64,000 nt of DNA from Bacillus sp. AZ43 (GCA_004570425.1 SPQJ01000014.1:1-64000), one strand, 5' to 3'; shown: positions 27,404 through 36,021, numbered from the stretch's first letter. Made by a program: numbers and translations. Notes: generated from the sequence alone by a model not told the origin.

Positions 27404-28333
27404 TCAGACGTCGGGCAGCGTGCCGCGGGTGGCCCCCGCGACGTCGAAGAGGTCGCCGTACTCCTCGACCCTCGCCAGCACGTCGTCGGTCGTGAAGCGC
27501 AGCGCGGCGGGGTCCAGCGACCCGTCGCGGACCGCGTCCACCTCGTCCCAGCCGATCGGGGTGGAGACGGTGGCGCCGGCCCGCGCACGGAGGGAGTACG
27601 GCGCGACGGTCGTCTTGGCCGGGTTGTTCTGGCTCCAGTCGATGAGCACCTTGCCCGGGCGCAGCACCTTCTCCATCCGCCAGACGACGTCGTCCGGCGT
27701 CTCGCCGGCGAGCTCCTGGGCCAGCATCTTGGCGTACCGGCTGGGGTGCTCCCGGTCGGCCGGCGTCGTGATCGGCGCGTACACCTGCAGCCCCTTGGAG
27801 CCCGACGTCTTCACCACCGGGTCCAGCCCGTCGGCCTCCAGCCGCTCGCCCAGCCGCTCGGCCACGACGCAGCACTCGAGCACGCCGGTGTCGGGCCCCG
27901 GGTCGAGGTCGAGCACCAGCAGGTCGGGCAGCTGCGGCACCCCGTCGTCGTCGACCTGCCACTGCGGGACGTGCACCTCGAGCGCGGCCAGGTTGGCCGC
28001 CCAGGCCAGGTCGGCCACCGACTCGAGGACGACCATGTCCAGGGTCTCCCGGCCGCGCGAGCTGCCCGGGCTGGGGATGGTCACCCGCCGCACCCACTCG
28101 GGGGCGTGCCGGGCGCTGTTCTTCTCGAAGAACGCCTGCCCCTCCACCCCGTCGGGCCACCGGGTGAAGGTCACCGGCCGGCCCGCCACGTGCGGCAGCA
28201 GCACCGGCGCGATGCGCACGTAGTAGTCGATCACCTGGGCCTTGGTGAACGAGACCTCCGGGAACAGCACCTTCTCCAGGTTGGAGACGGCCAGGGTCCG
28301 CCCGGCGATCTCGACCCGCTGCTTGGGCGTCAC
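27404..28333 (-). CDS. ligD: LigD polymerase domain protein (NHEJ primase-polymerase)
   Basis: A 309-residue stand-alone LigD Pol domain that fills ends with ribo- or deoxynucleotides during non-homologous end joining. Hallmarks are NLEKVLFPEVSFTKAQVIDYY at the N-terminus, GRPVTFTRWPDGVEGQAFFEKN, the catalytic metal pair in PDLLVLDLDPGPDTG (about residue 140), KTSGSKGLQVYAPI (about 180) and PIGWDEVDA near the end. The GTG start overlaps the upstream ligase gene stop as GTGA, indicating translational coupling. In mycobacteria and pseudomonads the domain is fused within LigD; here it is separate. Confidence 0.92.
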   Translation of the reverse strand: MTPKQRVEIAGRTLAVSNLEKVLFPEVSFTKAQVIDYYVRIAPVLLPHVAGRPVTFTRWPDGVEGQAFFEKNSARHAPEWVRRVTIPSPGSSRGRETLDMVVLESVADLAWAANLAALEVHVPQWQVDDDGVPQLPDLLVLDLDPGPDTGVLECCVVAERLGERLEADGLDPVVKTSGSKGLQVYAPITTPADREHPSRYAKMLAQELAGETPDDVVWRMEKVLRPGKVLIDWSQNNPAKTTVAPYSLRARAGATVSTPIGWDEVDAVRDGSLDPAALRFTTDDVLARVEEYGDLFDVAGATRGTLPDV

Positions 28334-29799
28334 GCCTCGATCACCACGTCGTCGGGCTCGAGGTCGTCGCGGACGCCCTTCCAGGAGGGGTGCCGCAGCC
28401 GGTTGTCCGCCGTCCAGACGGCGTAGGCCACCTCGCCCACCAGGTCGGGCTCCACCCAGTGCGCGTCCCGGGTGACGTCCCGCGGCAGCGTGCCGTGGAA
28501 CGGCGACGTGCCGCGGGCGGTGAACGTCCGCTGCAGGTCGCGCAGGTCCTGGTCGCTGAAGCCGGTACCGACGTGCCCGACGTAGACCAGCCGGCCCTCG
28601 TCGTCCGGGACGCCGACCAGCAGCGAGCCCACTCCCCCGCTGCGCCGCCCCTGGCCGGGCCGCCAGCCGCCGACCACCACCGACTGCGTGCGGACGTTCT
28701 TGATCTTCCGCCAGTCGGGGCTGCGGACGCCGGGGCGGTACGGCGAGGACAGCCGCTTGGCGACGACGCCCTCGAGCCCGTTCTCCTGGCTGGCGGCGTG
28801 CACGTCGGCGCCACCGCCGCTGAACCACGGGGTGGCGACCCAGCGGTGCCCGGCCAGGCCGAGCGCGTCGAGCCGCTCCCGACGCTCGACGTAGGGCCGC
28901 CCGGTGAGGTCCTCGCCGTCCCAGGCCAGCAGGTCGAACACCAGGTAGGTCACGGGTCTGGCGGCGGCCAGGCGCGGCACCTCCGGCCCGGTGCGGTGCA
29001 TCCGGTTCTGCAGGGCCCCGAAGTCGGGGCGCCCCTGCTCGTCCATGGCGACGATCTCGCCGTCGACCACGGCGTCGTGCCCGGCGAGGGCGGCCGGCAG
29101 CCTCCCCACCTCCGGGTAGCGGACGGTGATGTCGGTGCCCTTGCGGGAGGTGAGCGCCAGGACGCCGCCGCGCACGGCGGCGACGGCACGGACGCCGTCC
29201 CACTTGAACTCGTAGCCCCAGGCGGCGTCCTCCTCCGGCGGCGGGAGCTCGCCCGGGGTCGCCAGCATCGGCAGGGGGACGTCCCGTGCCTCCGGCGCGG
29301 GGTCGACGGGGCGGGTGTCGTCGAGCTTCCTGATGTTCCAGGCGCCGTCGTCCACCGGGAACATGGCGTAGCGCCCGGCCAGCCGGCGGCCGTCGAAGCT
29401 GACGATGATGTGCCGGTCGTCCCACTTCTCGGTGGCGTAGCGGCCGGCGTCCCAGATGGTCACGTGCCCGCCGCCGTACTCGCCCGCGGCGATGGTCCCG
29501 GCGAAGGAGGCGTACTCCAGCGGGTGGTCCTCGGTGGGGACGGCGAGCCGGCTGGGCCCCGGCTCGGTGGGCGGGCCCTTGGGCACCGCCCAGCTCTTCA
29601 GGACGCCGTCCCGCTCCAGCCGCAGGTCCCAGTGCACCCGCTCCCCCGCGCCGCGGGGCGTGTGGTGCTCCTGGACGACGAAGGTGTCGTCGTTCCCCGC
29701 GGGCAGCGGGGATCCGGCGGCCGGGACGGGCTCGGCCGTCCGCGCCGGATCTCGCTTGGCGCGGTACTCGGCGAGCGGGTCCCGCCCGCGGGCGGGCAC
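28330..29799 (-). CDS. ligD: LigD phosphoesterase-ligase protein (NHEJ)
   Basis: A 489-residue protein with an N-terminal 3'-phosphoesterase domain (HWDLRLERDGVLKSWAVPKGP near residue 56, GEYGGGHVTIWDAG near 105) and an ATP-dependent DNA ligase domain. The ligase lysine is in EFKWDGVRA (about residue 197), followed by DGEIVAMDEQG and EGVVAKRLSSPYRPG, and an OB-fold tail ending RLRHPSWKGVRDD. The order PE-Lig followed by a separate Pol gene matches the domain order of Pseudomonas LigD cut in two. GTG start; the ku gene ends 1 base before it. Confidence 0.92.
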   Translation of the reverse strand: MPARGRDPLAEYRAKRDPARTAEPVPAAGSPLPAGNDDTFVVQEHHTPRGAGERVHWDLRLERDGVLKSWAVPKGPPTEPGPSRLAVPTEDHPLEYASFAGTIAAGEYGGGHVTIWDAGRYATEKWDDRHIIVSFDGRRLAGRYAMFPVDDGAWNIRKLDDTRPVDPAPEARDVPLPMLATPGELPPPEEDAAWGYEFKWDGVRAVAAVRGGVLALTSRKGTDITVRYPEVGRLPAALAGHDAVVDGEIVAMDEQGRPDFGALQNRMHRTGPEVPRLAAARPVTYLVFDLLAWDGEDLTGRPYVERRERLDALGLAGHRWVATPWFSGGGADVHAASQENGLEGVVAKRLSSPYRPGVRSPDWRKIKNVRTQSVVVGGWRPGQGRRSGGVGSLLVGVPDDEGRLVYVGHVGTGFSDQDLRDLQRTFTARGTSPFHGTLPRDVTRDAHWVEPDLVGEVAYAVWTADNRLRHPSWKGVRDDLEPDDVVIEA

Positions 29800-29800
29800 G

Positions 29801-30814
29801 TCAGGCGCTGCGGCGGGCGCGCTTCGCCGGCGCCTTCTTCGCCGCCGGCTCGTCCGCCGTCGTCTTCTCGGCGGCGGTGCTCTTCTTCGCGGCGGCGGCC
29901 TTCTTCGCCGGCGCCTTCTTGGCCGGGGTGTCCTTGGCCGGGGTGTCCTTGGCCGGGGTGTCCTTCGCGGGGGTCTTCTTCGCCGCGGTCTTCTTCGCCG
30001 GCGCCTTCGGGGCCGCCTCCTCCGCGTCGGCGTCGCCGGCCCCGCCGCGGGCCCGCTCGACGCTGCGGCGCAGCGCGCTCATCAGGTCGACGACGGCGCC
30101 GCCGGTGTCCTCCACCTCGGGCACCTGCTGGACCTCGCCGCCGCTCTGCTTGGCCTCGAGCAGCGCGGTCATGGCCTCGCGGTAGTCGTCGGTGAACTCG
30201 CTGGGGTCGAACTCGCCGGTCATGGAGCTGATCAGCGCCTCGGCCATCTTCAGCTCCTGCGGCCGGACGCTGATGTCCTCGTCGAGGAAGCCGAAGTCGG
30301 GACGGCGGATCTCGTCGGGCCAGCGCATCGTGTGCAGGACGAGGATGCCCTCGCGCACCCGCAGCGCCGCGAGCGACTCGCGCTGGCGGATGGCGATCTT
30401 GGTGATCGCGACCTGGCCGGCGTTCTCGAGCGCGTCGCGGAGCAGCACGTAGGGGCGCGCGGCGGGGCCGTCGGGCTCGAGGTAGTAGGTCTTCTCGAAC
30501 ATGATCGGGTCGATCTCGTCCTGGGCGACGAACTGCAGGACCTCGATCTCGCGGCGGGTGCTCAGCGGCAGCTCGTCGAAGTCCTCGTCGGTGAGGACGA
30601 CGACCTGGCCGTCGGGCAGCTCGTAGCCCTTGGCGATGTCGCTGTACTCGACCTCTTCGCCGTCGATCGAGCAGACCCGCTTGTACTTGACCCGCCCGCC
30701 GTCGGCCGCGTGCACCTGGTGGAAGCGGATGTCCTTGTCCTCGGTGGCCGAGTACAGCTTCACGCCGATGCTGACGAGCCCGAAGGAGACGGCCCCGCGC
30801 CAGATCGATCGCAT
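29801..30814 (-). CDS. ku: Ku homodimer end-binding protein
   Basis: A 337-residue bacterial Ku. It binds double-strand DNA ends as a ring and recruits LigD. The core MRSIWRGAVSFGLVSIGVKLYSAT opens the protein, with VLTDEDFDELPL and FEKTYYLEPDG near the middle. The core ends around residue 255. The ~80-residue C-terminus is a Lys-Ala-Pro tail (APAKKTAAKKTPAKDTPAKD...) like histone H1, including a 5-residue unit repeated three times. Such tails in other actinobacterial Ku proteins bind DNA. ATG start at 30814. It leads the ku-ligD-ligD operon. Confidence 0.95.
   Translation of the reverse strand: MRSIWRGAVSFGLVSIGVKLYSATEDKDIRFHQVHAADGGRVKYKRVCSIDGEEVEYSDIAKGYELPDGQVVVLTDEDFDELPLSTRREIEVLQFVAQDEIDPIMFEKTYYLEPDGPAARPYVLLRDALENAGQVAITKIAIRQRESLAALRVREGILVLHTMRWPDEIRRPDFGFLDEDISVRPQELKMAEALISSMTGEFDPSEFTDDYREAMTALLEAKQSGGEVQQVPEVEDTGGAVVDLMSALRRSVERARGGAGDADAEEAAPKAPAKKTAAKKTPAKDTPAKDTPAKDTPAKKAPAKKAAAAKKSTAAEKTTADEPAAKKAPAKRARRSA
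29919..29963 (-). repeat. Three 15-bp tandem copies inside the Ku tail
   Basis: TTGGCCGGGGTGTCC occurs three times without gaps. Read on the minus strand it encodes a repeated KDTPA unit of the Lys-rich tail. In-frame repeat-number change would alter tail length without breaking the gene. Confidence 0.8.
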
Positions 30815-30940
30815 GCACGCCCCTCAGGTGTCCGGGCGCCGACGCCCGTGCCAGGTCAAGATCACAGGATAGGTCCGGGCGGCTGCCCGCGGCAGGTCGA
30901 TCGACGCGCGCCGTCCCTCGGACGGGCGAGGGCGACCCGC

Positions 30941-31516
30941 TCAGGCGTCGTCGTCCACGCCCTCCGTCTGAGGGGCCAGCCCCCCGTTCTGGATGGCGTC
31001 GTAGACGAACTGGAGGACGTCGGACCCGGCCACCATCGTCATCGTCAGCGCGGCCAGGCGGGTGGCCTTGGGCGCGGTGACGTAACCGAAGACGAACCCC
31101 GTGCCGACCCACTGGGCCAGGCAGAACGGGCAGGTGACCAGCTCCCCCACGGCGTGCTTGACCCCGCCGTGCTCGCGGACCTCCTCGGCCACCTCGGCGT
31201 GCCCCGACGGCCCCTCGAAGCGGACGAACGGGGCACGGACCGGCGCGGTGACCGGGTCCTTGGCGATCCGGCGGGCGAGACGGAAGGTCGCGACGGTGAG
31301 CAGGGCGGCGTCGCCGAGCGGGATCCGCTCGGGCAGCTCCTTGCCGGAGGCCCGCACCGCCGCCGCGGCGGCCGACACCAGCCCCACGTAGACGCCCATG
31401 GCGCCCAGGTCGCCGGCCAGCGGGCGCTCCTCGCCGTTGGTGTACTCACGCTTCTGCGTGCGTGCCCAGCGGCGGACCGGGCCACCGATCCGCGCAACGC
31501 CGTCCGAGATCGCCAT
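30941..31516 (-). CDS. DUF1360-family membrane protein
   Basis: A 191-residue protein with two or three hydrophobic helices. The core segment LGDAALLTVATFRLARRIAKDPVTAPVRAPF and the later CPFCLAQWVGTGFVFGYV (a CxxC motif before a helix) are typical of DUF1360 proteins. Homologues often occur in spore-coat or envelope contexts. Function unknown. ATG at 31516 was chosen over upstream open sequence that is antisense to the DUF5709-like gene. Divergent from the next gene. Confidence 0.75.
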   Translation of the reverse strand: MAISDGVARIGGPVRRWARTQKREYTNGEERPLAGDLGAMGVYVGLVSAAAAAVRASGKELPERIPLGDAALLTVATFRLARRIAKDPVTAPVRAPFVRFEGPSGHAEVAEEVREHGGVKHAVGELVTCPFCLAQWVGTGFVFGYVTAPKATRLAALTMTMVAGSDVLQFVYDAIQNGGLAPQTEGVDDDA

Positions 31517-31699
31517 GGAGGGCGCGCTACCCCCGCCGCCCCCGGCGCATGCCCGGCGGCAGGGGAAGGTGCCCCCGACCACAGCGGCGCATGGGCGGGG
31601 AGGCGGCGGGTAGGGCCGGACCAGACGCCGGTCGCCGACCGGCTCCCCGTCCGACCGCGCCGCAGGTGGGTCCGGACCCCCGTCGAAGGAGGAACAGCG

Positions 31700-32113
31700 A
31701 TGACGCAGCCCGAGGGCCCGACCGCCCGCGACGTCTTCCCCGAGGACAACGGCATCCCGGAGGTCTCCCAGGACGACAGCCCGACGCAGGAGCGCGCCGA
31801 GGACCCGCAGTTCGCCCCCATGCCGGGCGAACGGGCCAACGCCAGCGTCGACTTCGGCACCACGTCGTTCGAGCAGGCCGAGGGCGAGTCCCTGACCGGC
31901 CGCCTCGAGCGCGAGCTCCCCGACGACGCCCCCGACGTCCGGCCCGCCGAGGACCCCGACCGCGAGGCGGGGCAGCTGGAGCAGGACACGTCCACCAGCC
32001 CCGTCAGCGACTCGGGCACCAACCGCACCGCGGACGACGTCGAGGCGACCTCGGACGTCTCCACCGGCGGCGAGGGCCCCGAGGAAGGTGCCATGCACCT
32101 CACCGACGGCTGA
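31700..32113 (+). CDS. Small acidic DUF5709-like protein
   Basis: A 137-residue very acidic, low-hydrophobicity protein, likely disordered in part. The stretch EGESLTGRLERELPDDAPDV (about residues 60-80) resembles the conserved core of actinobacterial DUF5709 proteins; the rest is Asp/Glu/Ser/Thr-rich. Function unknown; such proteins are often part of stress regulons. ATG is preceded by AAGGAGG (31686-31692), which fixes the start. Confidence 0.6.
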   Translation: MTQPEGPTARDVFPEDNGIPEVSQDDSPTQERAEDPQFAPMPGERANASVDFGTTSFEQAEGESLTGRLERELPDDAPDVRPAEDPDREAGQLEQDTSTSPVSDSGTNRTADDVEATSDVSTGGEGPEEGAMHLTDG

Positions 32114-32132
32114 CCGCACCCGCTCCCCACGA

Positions 32133-32165
32133 CCCCGCCCGCCGACGCACCGTCGGGGGGCGGGG
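32133..32165 (+). terminator. Terminator after the DUF5709-like gene
   Basis: A GC-rich hairpin (CCCCGCCC... paired with ...GGGCGGGG, about 14 bp with one mismatch, 3-base loop) followed by TT, 20 bases beyond the stop. Between it and the next start at 32366 there is a ~200-base region with a TAGATT-like -10 near 32309 but no clear -35. Confidence 0.65.
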
Positions 32166-32365
32166 TTGGCGTGTCCGGGGCGCCTTGTCTACGTTTGTGA
32201 TCGCGGTTCAGCAGGCAGCCGCGTCGGGCCGGACAGGAACACTGCCGGCACCAGACATGTTCACCACCTGCGGGACCGGGCGCGACGTGCCCCCGGACCG
32301 TGCAGCGGTAGATTGACCCGGCGGTCACCACCGCCGGGAAATGCCGCCGAGAGGAGCCACTGTCC

Positions 32366-32764
32366 GTGACCACATCCGACCTGCCCGCCGAGGGGCAGCC
32401 CGACGTGTCGAGCGAAGGCACCGAGGCCCCCTTCGACGACGTGATCACGCTCTCGACCTCCACCAGCGAGGACGGCGTGGTGACGGTGACGGTCGTCGGT
32501 GAGGTGGACACCTTCACCGCTCCGGTGCTCCGTTCCACCCTGGACAGCCAGCTCGAGCAGCAGCCCCGCGAGCTCGTCATCGACCTGTCCGGCGTCCAGT
32601 TCCTCGGCTCCGCCGGCCTGGCCGTCCTCGTCGAGACGCAGAAGTCCTCGCGGGCCCGCGACGTCGCGCTGCGCCTGATCGCCACGACCCGGGCCGTCAC
32701 CCGGCCGCTCGAGGTCACCGGCCTGATCGACCTCTTCACGATCGCCGACAGCTCCGCGCGCTGA
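32366..32764 (+). CDS. STAS-domain anti-anti-sigma factor (RsbV-like)
   Basis: A 132-residue SpoIIAA/RsbV-type protein. In partner-switching systems the unphosphorylated STAS protein binds the anti-sigma kinase and frees the sigma factor. The segment LVIDLSGVQFLGSAGLAVLVETQ (about residues 70-92) holds the usual phosphorylatable Ser in the LGSAGL loop. About 30 acidic residues precede the domain. GTG start with AGGAG upstream. It lies 4 kb from usfX-sigF and may serve that or another sigma factor; I cannot tell which. Confidence 0.85.
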   Translation: MTTSDLPAEGQPDVSSEGTEAPFDDVITLSTSTSEDGVVTVTVVGEVDTFTAPVLRSTLDSQLEQQPRELVIDLSGVQFLGSAGLAVLVETQKSSRARDVALRLIATTRAVTRPLEVTGLIDLFTIADSSAR

Positions 32765-32827
32765 ACGAGGGCTCGTTCCTCTCACCCGTCGCACGCTCAG
32801 GGCGAGCCTCCGAACGAGGCCGTACGC

Positions 32828-32856
32828 AGGGCCCCCGCCGAACCGGCGGGGGCCCT
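32828..32856. terminator. Bidirectional terminator between STAS and topoisomerase genes
   Basis: A perfect 13-bp inverted repeat (AGGGCCCCCGCCG and complement) with an AAC loop, between two convergent genes. Confidence 0.8.
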
Positions 32857-32864
32857 TCGTCGTC

Positions 32865-33878
32865 TCAGGCCGACAGGAGCTGGCAGACCGCCTGCTCGAG
32901 GACCTTCTGCGTGTCCCGGTCGGCCTCGGCCTCGTCGGCCCGTTCGAGCACGTGCTGGCGGATCGTCTCCCCGTTCTCGAACCGGTCGACCACCCGCGGG
33001 TCGACGTAGCTGGCCTTGCACACCGCGGGGGTGTTCCCCAGCTGCTCGCTCACCTGCTTGTAGGCGGCGCTGATCACCTTCTTGCGGCCGGTCTTCGACG
33101 CCGGCGGCGGGGCCTCGGCCAGCGCGGCCGCCATGAGCACGGTCGCCGTCCAGGTGCGGAAGTCCTTCGCGGTGATCTCCGCCCCGCTGATCTCCTTGAG
33201 GTAGGCGTTGATCTCGGCGCTGGTCACGTCGCGCCACTCGCCGTCCTCGGTCCGGTAGGCCAGCAGGTCCTCCCCCGCGTCCGCCGGCCGCTCCAGCAGC
33301 TGGCGGACGACGGTCGCCGTCGGGCGGTCGGTGATCTCGACCTCCCGCTCGATGCCGCCCTTGGCGGTGTAGGAGTAGAAGGTCCGCTCGCCGCGCACCG
33401 AGACGTGGTCGCGCTTGAGCGTGGCCAGCCCGTAGGTCCCGTTCTCCTCCTCGTACTGCTCGCTGCCGACGCGGAAGGCGCCGAGGTCGAGCAGCCGGAC
33501 GGCGGTGGCGAGCACGCGGTCGCGGTTGAGCCCGCGGGTACGCAGACCGGCCTGCACCGCGTCCCGGACGTCGGGCAGCTGGTGGGCGATCTCGAGGACC
33601 CGCTCGTGCTTCTCCGCGTCGCGCCGCGCCCGCCACTGGTCGTGGTAGCGGTACTGGCGGCGGCCGGCGGCGTCGACCCCGGTCGCCTGGATGTGCCCGT
33701 TCGGCCAGGGGCAGATCCAGACGTCCTTCCACGCCGGCGGGATCGCCAGCCCGCGGATCCGGTCCAGCCGCTCGTCGTCCCGGATGAGGACCCCGTCCTC
33801 GTCGTAGTAGGCGAAGCCGCGGCCGGCGCGGCGACGTCGGTAGCCGGGACCGTTCACGTCGCTGCGGCGGAGTCTCAC
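32865..33878 (-). CDS. DNA topoisomerase IB (poxvirus-type)
   Basis: A 337-residue type IB topoisomerase that relaxes supercoils by a 3'-phosphotyrosine intermediate. It has the N-terminal bacterial-TopIB segment (RRSDVNGPGYRRRRAGRGFAYYDEDG and IPPAWKDVWICPWPNGHIQATGVDAAGRRQYRYH), the catalytic core RDHVSVRG, TAKDFRTWTATVLMA (Arg and Lys/His region), and the active Tyr in CKASYVDPRVVDRF near residue 300. It is the usual length. GTG at 33878 was chosen as it starts at the conserved region; a TTG at 33911 is possible. Bacterial TopIB is sporadic, found in hardy soil and radiation-resistant lineages. Confidence 0.9.
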   Translation of the reverse strand: MRLRRSDVNGPGYRRRRAGRGFAYYDEDGVLIRDDERLDRIRGLAIPPAWKDVWICPWPNGHIQATGVDAAGRRQYRYHDQWRARRDAEKHERVLEIAHQLPDVRDAVQAGLRTRGLNRDRVLATAVRLLDLGAFRVGSEQYEEENGTYGLATLKRDHVSVRGERTFYSYTAKGGIEREVEITDRPTATVVRQLLERPADAGEDLLAYRTEDGEWRDVTSAEINAYLKEISGAEITAKDFRTWTATVLMAAALAEAPPPASKTGRKKVISAAYKQVSEQLGNTPAVCKASYVDPRVVDRFENGETIRQHVLERADEAEADRDTQKVLEQAVCQLLSA

Positions 33879-33933
33879 CGTCGGAGGATGTGCACCGGAC
33901 CCGTTCCCCAAACCAGACCGACCCCCGGCCGGG

Positions 33934-35790
33934 TCAGCGCAGGTCGACCAGCCCGCCCAGGCCGCTGATCTCGAGGACGTGCCGGGTGATGCCGCCCTCC
34001 GGCGCGTGCACGACCAGGCGCCACCCCTCGTCCCGCCCGATCCGCGCGATCGCCAGCACCACGCGCACCGCGGCGCTGCTGAACAGGGAGACGCCGGTCA
34101 GGTCCAGCTCCACCTGACCGGTGCCGCCGTGGCTGGCCTCCAGCAGGCGGATCCGCAGCTGCTCGGCGCCGATCTCGTCCACCGCGCCGCTCGCGCGCAC
34201 CACCGGGCGCTCGCCCTCGCGGTCGACCGTCACCGTCGCGGCGCTGGCCGACAGGGGGCGGTCCTCGTCCGCCGAGGGGCTGCGCCGCAGCCGCATGCTC
34301 AGCGTCACCGTGGTGCCCTTCGCCTCCTCCTCGAGGACGACGCCGTCGACGAGCTGGCGCATGATGAGCAGCCCGCGGCCGCGGTCGCCCGGATCGCGGT
34401 CCGGCGGGCGCCAGGTCCCCTCGTCGCGCACCGTCACGGTCAGCATGCCGTCGGCGTCCACCCGCGCGACCACCGACATCGGGCCCGGCTCGGTCCCGCG
34501 GTAGGCGTGCTCGGCCGCGTTGGCGCACGCCTCGCCGACCGCCACCATGACCCCGACACGGTCCTGCTCGCCCATGCCCAGCGAGGTCAGCCAGCCGCTC
34601 AGCCGGCGGCGCACGCCGGGCAGGGCGGCGGGATCGGCGGTCAGCTCGATGACCAGCGGCTCGAGGCTGTCCTCGCGCCGGTGGGCGACCAGCACGGCGA
34701 CGTCGTCGAGCCATCCCTCCGGGCTGCGCAGGCCCTCCGCGATGGCCGCGGCCGCGTCGTCGGCACCGCCGGCCTCGAGGGCCTCGGGCGCTGCGAGGAC
34801 GGTCGTGGCGACGTCGGCGAGGCGGTCCAGTGCGTCCGCGGCCTCCGGGACGGGGCCGGCCACGGCGCCGTTGGAGAACAGCACGAGCGTGGCGCCCTGC
34901 TCGAGCACGTGCCGGGACACCGTCGTGCGGGTGCCCGGGACGCTGCCCAGCGGGGGGCGCGGCGGGACCGGGAGGAAGGTCGCGTCGCCGTCCGCGCCCA
35001 CGACCAGGGGCGCCGGGTGACCCGCCGCGGCGTAGGCGAGGTCGCCGGTGGCGGTGTCGAGCACCCCGTAGAAGACCGAGGCGCCCTCGACGTCGTCCAT
35101 CTGGCCGGCGAAGGCGTCCAGCGCGGTGAGGACGGCCGCCGGCGAGGGATCGCGCAGGACCGACGACCGCATCGCGCCCCGCAGCCGGCTCATCGCCCCC
35201 GCGGCCGGGACGCCGTGACCCACGGCGTCGCCGATCACCAGCGCCACCCGGCCGGAGCCGAGGGTGACCGTGTCGTACCAGTCGCCGCCGGCCGCCTGCG
35301 TCGCCGAGGCGCGCTGGTAGCTGCCCGAGAGCTGGAGGTCCGGGAGCAGCGGCAGGGACGGCGGCAGCAGGGACAGCTGCGCCTGCTCCACGCCGTCCGG
35401 CGGCGCCGGCCACAGTGAGGTGTCGGCGGGGTTCCCCTCGGACTCCAGCACCAGGAGCGCGCCCGGGGCGTCGGCCACCCGCATCGGCCGCACCAGCACC
35501 GTCGCGGCCGGTCCCCCGCGGCCGAGCGCTCCGCAGACCGTCTCCGGACGGCCGGTGCGCAGCACGGAGTCGAGCAGCTCGGCCACCGGACGGCCGTCCA
35601 CCACCGGGAGCGCGTCGCGCCCGGTCCCGAGGTCGCGCGCCCGGGCATTGGCCCACACCGGCGCCTCACTGGCGGCGCTGAGCACGTACACGGCCGCGGG
35701 CGCCGTCTCCAGGGCCGCGACCAGCGCAGCGGCGCCCGGGTCCCCGGCGGTCTCGGGGACGGGGCGGGAACTGCCGGGGCTGGAGGTCAT
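33934..35790 (-). CDS. PAS-SpoIIE phosphatase-HATPase-STAS fusion regulator
   Basis: A 618-residue protein carrying a complete partner-switch set. Order: a PAS-like N-terminus (about 20-120), a PP2C/SpoIIE phosphatase (about 150-365, with GGDWYDTV and VIGDAVGHGVPAAGAMSRLR metal residues), an RsbW-like HATPase (about 385-510, N-box EACANAAEHAY and G-box RGRGLLIMRQLVDGV), and a C-terminal STAS domain (about 525-618, VELDLTGVSLFSSAAVRVVL). It has no membrane segment and is cytoplasmic. It is divergent from usfX-sigF, 231 bases away, and probably senses a signal and adjusts SigF release. The late phosphatase region lacks some of the usual acidic residues (FSNGAV where FTDGL/V is common), so activity should be tested. 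Confidence 0.9.
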   Translation of the reverse strand: MTSSPGSSRPVPETAGDPGAAALVAALETAPAAVYVLSAASEAPVWANARARDLGTGRDALPVVDGRPVAELLDSVLRTGRPETVCGALGRGGPAATVLVRPMRVADAPGALLVLESEGNPADTSLWPAPPDGVEQAQLSLLPPSLPLLPDLQLSGSYQRASATQAAGGDWYDTVTLGSGRVALVIGDAVGHGVPAAGAMSRLRGAMRSSVLRDPSPAAVLTALDAFAGQMDDVEGASVFYGVLDTATGDLAYAAAGHPAPLVVGADGDATFLPVPPRPPLGSVPGTRTTVSRHVLEQGATLVLFSNGAVAGPVPEAADALDRLADVATTVLAAPEALEAGGADDAAAAIAEGLRSPEGWLDDVAVLVAHRREDSLEPLVIELTADPAALPGVRRRLSGWLTSLGMGEQDRVGVMVAVGEACANAAEHAYRGTEPGPMSVVARVDADGMLTVTVRDEGTWRPPDRDPGDRGRGLLIMRQLVDGVVLEEEAKGTTVTLSMRLRRSPSADEDRPLSASAATVTVDREGERPVVRASGAVDEIGAEQLRIRLLEASHGGTGQVELDLTGVSLFSSAAVRVVLAIARIGRDEGWRLVVHAPEGGITRHVLEISGLGGLVDLR

Positions 35791-35866
35791 CTTGCGCCAC
35801 CCAATACCAGCCTCGGAAGCCCGGCAACCGCGCTGCGGCCGCTTCGCCGGAGGTGGGGACGGCCAC

Positions 35867-35893
35867 GTTTCGGACGCGGTCGTCCGCGGGTAG
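35867..35893 (+). promoter_or_regulatory. SigF/SigB-type promoter ahead of usfX-sigF
   Basis: GTTT at 35867-35870, 17 bases, GGGTAG at 35888-35893. This matches the actinobacterial SigF consensus GTTT-N15-17-GGGTAT except for the last base. It points at usfX-sigF, about 130 bases upstream of its ATG, suggesting autoregulation. No second such site was seen in the window. Confidence 0.65.
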
Positions 35894-36021
35894 ACGAGCG
35901 CGGTTGGCCGCACCCCGGGGATGCCTCCGGACGCGGCCGGGCACGGCCCGGAGCGGGCACGGCAAGATGGACCGGCGGGCCCGATCAGCGGGTGCGCCGG
36001 CGACGAAGGAGCGGACGACGG

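Noticed and set aside
27404-28333. The split LigD as a frameshifted single gene
   Set aside because: The overlap is at a domain boundary, uses a clean GTGA and both proteins have normal ends, so it is a real two-gene layout.
33934-35790. Phosphatase fusion as two genes joined by a sequencing error
   Set aside because: One uninterrupted frame covers all four domains, with normal linkers.
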